The notes under the pieces are model-generated. The model did not search any database. It was not told the DNA's origin and saw only the letters and a program-made list of their open reading frames with translations. The position numbers and the translations under genes are program-made. A DNA stretch of 64,000 bases, from assembly GCA_964424345.1 (NCBI GenBank), contig CAYRIK010000005.1, positions 1-64,000 of the forward strand, in the 5' to 3' direction. This document shows, piece by piece, positions 62,034-64,000 of the stretch. How positions within the stretch are numbered: position 1 is the stretch's first letter; each line of letters begins with the position of its first letter. The DNA is from RGIG6307 sp964424345 (GTDB taxonomy: Bacteria; Bacillota; Clostridia; Lachnospirales; Lachnospiraceae).

Positions 62034-62047
62034 CTCATATTTTTTAT

Positions 62048-62284
62048 TTATTCACTTAATAACTTTATGATCAAATCATAATTTTCTGGTTTATGTGGAA
62101 ATGTACAATCCATACAAGATTTAATCTTTTCCCCATTTTTCTCTATATATGTATGTTTTCCCGGACAATTTGGTCTAGAATACAGCGGACAATAACAAAA
62201 CAGACAGTTAAACTCCTCTAATCCTTCATGACATGGAAAATATTTACATGCTCTATTTTCAAAAAAACGATAAGATTGCTCCAT
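62048..62284 (-). CDS. Cysteine-rich small domain protein
   Basis: A 78-aa protein with eight cysteines in patterned pairs: CKYFPCH, CLFCYCPLY, NCPGKH and CMDCTFPH, matching the cysteine-rich small domain (Pfam PF04071), presumably a zinc or iron-binding fold. In clostridia such genes often sit near corrinoid or metal genes; here it stands between folC and the aminotransferase. I use ATG 62284 over the GTG at 62296, which abuts the GGAAGG site. Function unknown. Confidence 0.8.
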   Translation of the reverse strand: MEQSYRFFENRACKYFPCHEGLEEFNCLFCYCPLYSRPNCPGKHTYIEKNGEKIKSCMDCTFPHKPENYDLIIKLLSE

Positions 62285-62337
62285 TGTATTTTTCACCTTC
62301 CTACACTAAACACAGCACTGAAAGATACTAAATTTTA

Positions 62338-63558
62338 TTATTTCTGCTTGTATCCGTCTAAGAATTCACCCATACGCTTCATAGCATCTGCTAATACTTC
62401 TGCTTCTGGAAGCATTACGATACGGAAGTGATCTGGCTGAGCCCAGTCAAAACCACTGCCTGGTACTAATAAGATATTTGTAGCATGTAATAAATCTCTT
62501 GCAAATACCTTGTCGTTTGTGATGTTGAACTTCTTTACATCTAACTTAGGGAATAAGTAGAATGCTGCATCGTTCTTTACAAAGCTAAGACCATCAATCT
62601 TTGCAAGTTCTCTTGTACAAGCTTCTCTCTGTTCAAAAATACGTCCGCCTGGTGCTACCATAGATGCTGGAGTTGCCATATCATCTAATGCTGCTGGGAT
62701 AACAAGCTGTGCTAATGTATTTGCACATAATCTCATAGATGTAAGCTGAATGATACCCTGACGATAACCTTCTGTTAATTCACGAGGACCGCTGATAACC
62801 ATCCATCCGCAACGGTAACCGCACAGACAATGAGACTTAGAAAGACCATTCATTGTTACAACTGGGATATCTGGAGCTAATGCTGCTGTAGAAGTATGCT
62901 TTAAACCATCCATTACTAAACGGTCATAAATTTCATCAGAGAAAATGATAAGACCATGTTCTCTTGCTAAATCTATAATCTGTGTTAATACTTCTTCTGG
63001 ATACAAAACACCTGTAGGGTTGTTTGGGTTGATGATAACGATTGCTTTTGTCTTAGAAGTAATCTTAGAACGCATATCGTTTACATCTGGATACCAGTGT
63101 GCTTTTTCATCACAAACATAGAATACTGGCTTACCACCTGCTAACAATACAGAGTTGCCCCATAAAGAATAACTTGGAGATGGAACTAATACTTCATCAC
63201 CGTCATCTAATAATGGCATTAATGCAAAGTTTACTACTTCACTTACACCATTTCCGATGAATACATCATCTGCTGTGATTCCCTGAATACCTTTTGTTTT
63301 TTCGTATTCACAGATAGCTTCACGTGCATTTGGCATACCCTTAAAGTCACAGTAGCCAAGACCTTTTGCTTCCTGACCTGCTAATGCATCTTCAATACTC
63401 TTTGGAAGCTTGAAACCAAATGTTGCAGGGTTACCTGTATTTAATTTTAATACATCGATACCATTTGCCTGCATCTGCATTGCTTCTACAAATAATGGTC
63501 CACGGATATCGGAATGTACATCTTTCATTCTGTCCGCTACTTTAATTCCATTCATCAT
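62338..63558 (-). CDS. PLP-dependent aminotransferase, alanine/valine type (AlaA-like)
   Basis: Class I/II aminotransferase of 406 aa. The opening IRGPLFVEAMQMQANG and KLNTGNPATFGFK, then NPNNPTGVLYPEEVL and the PLP Lys in NGLSKSHCLCGYRCGWM, fit the AlaA/YfbQ group that makes alanine from pyruvate and glutamate. Start is ATG 63558, 9 bp after AGGAG (ATG-ATG pair; a GTG at 63564 is too close). It is divergent from a LysR regulator, which may control it. Confidence 0.92.
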   Translation of the reverse strand: MMNGIKVADRMKDVHSDIRGPLFVEAMQMQANGIDVLKLNTGNPATFGFKLPKSIEDALAGQEAKGLGYCDFKGMPNAREAICEYEKTKGIQGITADDVFIGNGVSEVVNFALMPLLDDGDEVLVPSPSYSLWGNSVLLAGGKPVFYVCDEKAHWYPDVNDMRSKITSKTKAIVIINPNNPTGVLYPEEVLTQIIDLAREHGLIIFSDEIYDRLVMDGLKHTSTAALAPDIPVVTMNGLSKSHCLCGYRCGWMVISGPRELTEGYRQGIIQLTSMRLCANTLAQLVIPAALDDMATPASMVAPGGRIFEQREACTRELAKIDGLSFVKNDAAFYLFPKLDVKKFNITNDKVFARDLLHATNILLVPGSGFDWAQPDHFRIVMLPEAEVLADAMKRMGEFLDGYKQK

Positions 63559-63637
63559 GTTCACATTCTCCTTTTTCTTTCATAAGAAAATTCTATTTTT
63601 AATTTATATTGTTCAAGCGATAACCACACTTGACAGT

Positions 63638-63666
63638 ATCATACCTAAAATATACAATATAATCAA
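63638..63666 (-). promoter_or_regulatory. Aminotransferase promoter
   Basis: TTGATT (63661-63666) and TATGAT (63638-63643) on the minus strand, 17-bp spacer. It is 5 bp from a LysR-type dyad. Confidence 0.55.
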
Positions 63667-63670
63667 ATAC

Positions 63671-63693
63671 CTATAATTGTATATGAGTTATAG
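63671..63693. promoter_or_regulatory. Candidate LysR-type operator
   Basis: CTATAA-N11-TTATAG is a perfect 6-bp inverted repeat with the T-N11-A spacing of LysR boxes, between the divergent lysR and aminotransferase genes. Confidence 0.5.
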
Positions 63694-63723
63694 TTTTTTT
63701 AATATAACCTTGCGAGGTCCATT

Positions 63724-64000
63724 ATGTTTACTTGGAAAAAATATGTGTATGAAATCTACAAAGAAAAAAGTTTCTCAAAAGCTGCTCAAAATCTATATAT
63801 CAGCCAGCCTTCTTTAAGTGCCCGCATCAAAAAAGTAGAACAACTTCTTGGTGCCCCTATCTTTGACCGAAGTACCTCTCCGCTTCGCCTTACGGAAATC
63901 GGAGAAGAATATATAAAATCCTGTGAAGAAATCTTTCAGATTGAGCAAAATATGGAAAACTGCATCAATAATCTCAATACACTGAAATCAGGTCATCTAT
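63724..64000 (+). CDS. LysR-family transcriptional regulator (partial, runs off window)
   Basis: The first 92 codons are present and uninterrupted. The N-terminal winged helix-turn-helix is clear: SFSKAAQNLYISQPSLSARI (about 15-34), then KKVEQLLGAPIFDRSTSPLRLTEIG, the usual LysR signature. GAGG lies 6 bp before the ATG. It diverges from the aminotransferase, and the gap holds a LysR-type dyad, so autoregulation and control of the aminotransferase are likely. The effector domain is beyond the window. Confidence 0.9.
   Translation, partial: MFTWKKYVYEIYKEKSFSKAAQNLYISQPSLSARIKKVEQLLGAPIFDRSTSPLRLTEIGEEYIKSCEEIFQIEQNMENCINNLNTLKSGHL

Noticed and set aside
61906..62040. THF riboswitch before folC
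   Set aside because: The region is short, AT-rich and taken up by the promoter and an upstream terminator.
1..64000. tRNA, rRNA, CRISPR, IS or prophage
   Set aside because: No tRNA-like T-loop with cloverleaf, no regular repeats with spacers, and no transposase, integrase or phage protein was seen.

Overview
The window is a 64-kb stretch of a low-GC, AT-rich chromosome that looks like an anaerobic clostridial Firmicute, most likely a Lachnospiraceae gut bacterium. Evidence: a Gram-positive PolC with embedded exonuclease, sigmaV/RsiV, HrcA-type CIRCE control of groESL, SpoVB-like and SpoIIM-like proteins, NifS/NifU next to MnmA, a DUF1846 protein, strong AGGAGG-type ribosome sites, and sigmaA promoters with 17-bp spacers. 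No rRNA, tRNA, prophage, IS element or CRISPR array was seen.

Layout. 1-1.2 kb: a CDF metal exporter. 1.2-11.7 kb (minus strand): a seven-gene operon of two lipoprotein solute-binding proteins with extra N-terminal domains, two sugar-type ABC permeases, a very long HlyD/MacA-like adaptor, a two-helix MacB-periplasmic-domain protein and thiamine pyrophosphokinase, with no ATPase. 11.7-13.2 kb: sigV/rsiV. 13.4-16.5 kb: gap-pgk-tpiA, divergent from a DUF1846 gene. 18.4-21.2 kb: nifS-nifU-mnmA behind a palindromic operator. 21.3-23.8 kb: SpoVB-like flippase and DAHP synthase. 23.8-25.1 kb: a small Ser/Thr kinase and its partner. 25.2-26.5 kb: a cobalamin riboswitch controlling a transcobalamin-like surface protein and an ECF S component. 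26.5-30.2 kb: SpoIIM-like protein, ABC-F ATPase, PHP phosphoesterase and a small acidic protein.

30.2-34 kb: aroA-pheA-maf-gph. Together with the DAHP synthase these supply the shikimate/phenylalanine route. 34-35.8 kb: rpsB-tsf. 36.3-38.3 kb: groES-groEL. 38.4-39.4 kb: two small proteins and a degV remnant. 39.4-41.7 kb: a GH31 glycosidase. 41.8-45.3 kb: GT2-glf-cytidylate-kinase-like-C39-like operon, probably for galactofuranose-containing surface glycan. 45.4-56.9 kb: the conserved pyrH-frr / uppS-cdsA-dxr-rseP-ispG-polC-nudix block (translation recycling, isoprenoid and lipid precursors, replication). 57-61.9 kb: a folate operon (folC-folE-HD-dgk-folP-folBK). 62-64 kb: a Cys-rich small protein, an alanine-type aminotransferase and a divergent LysR regulator cut by the window end.

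The best candidates for undescribed biology are the ATPase-less importer/adaptor operon (1.2-11.7 kb) and the riboswitch-controlled transcobalamin-like/ECF pair (25.2-26.5 kb). A recurring architectural feature is extreme compaction: two intrinsic terminators (for the CDF gene and the DAHP synthase gene) lie inside the coding sequence of the convergent neighbour, and one promoter -35 box lies inside a terminator stem. All calls are from reading the sequence; no database search was run.
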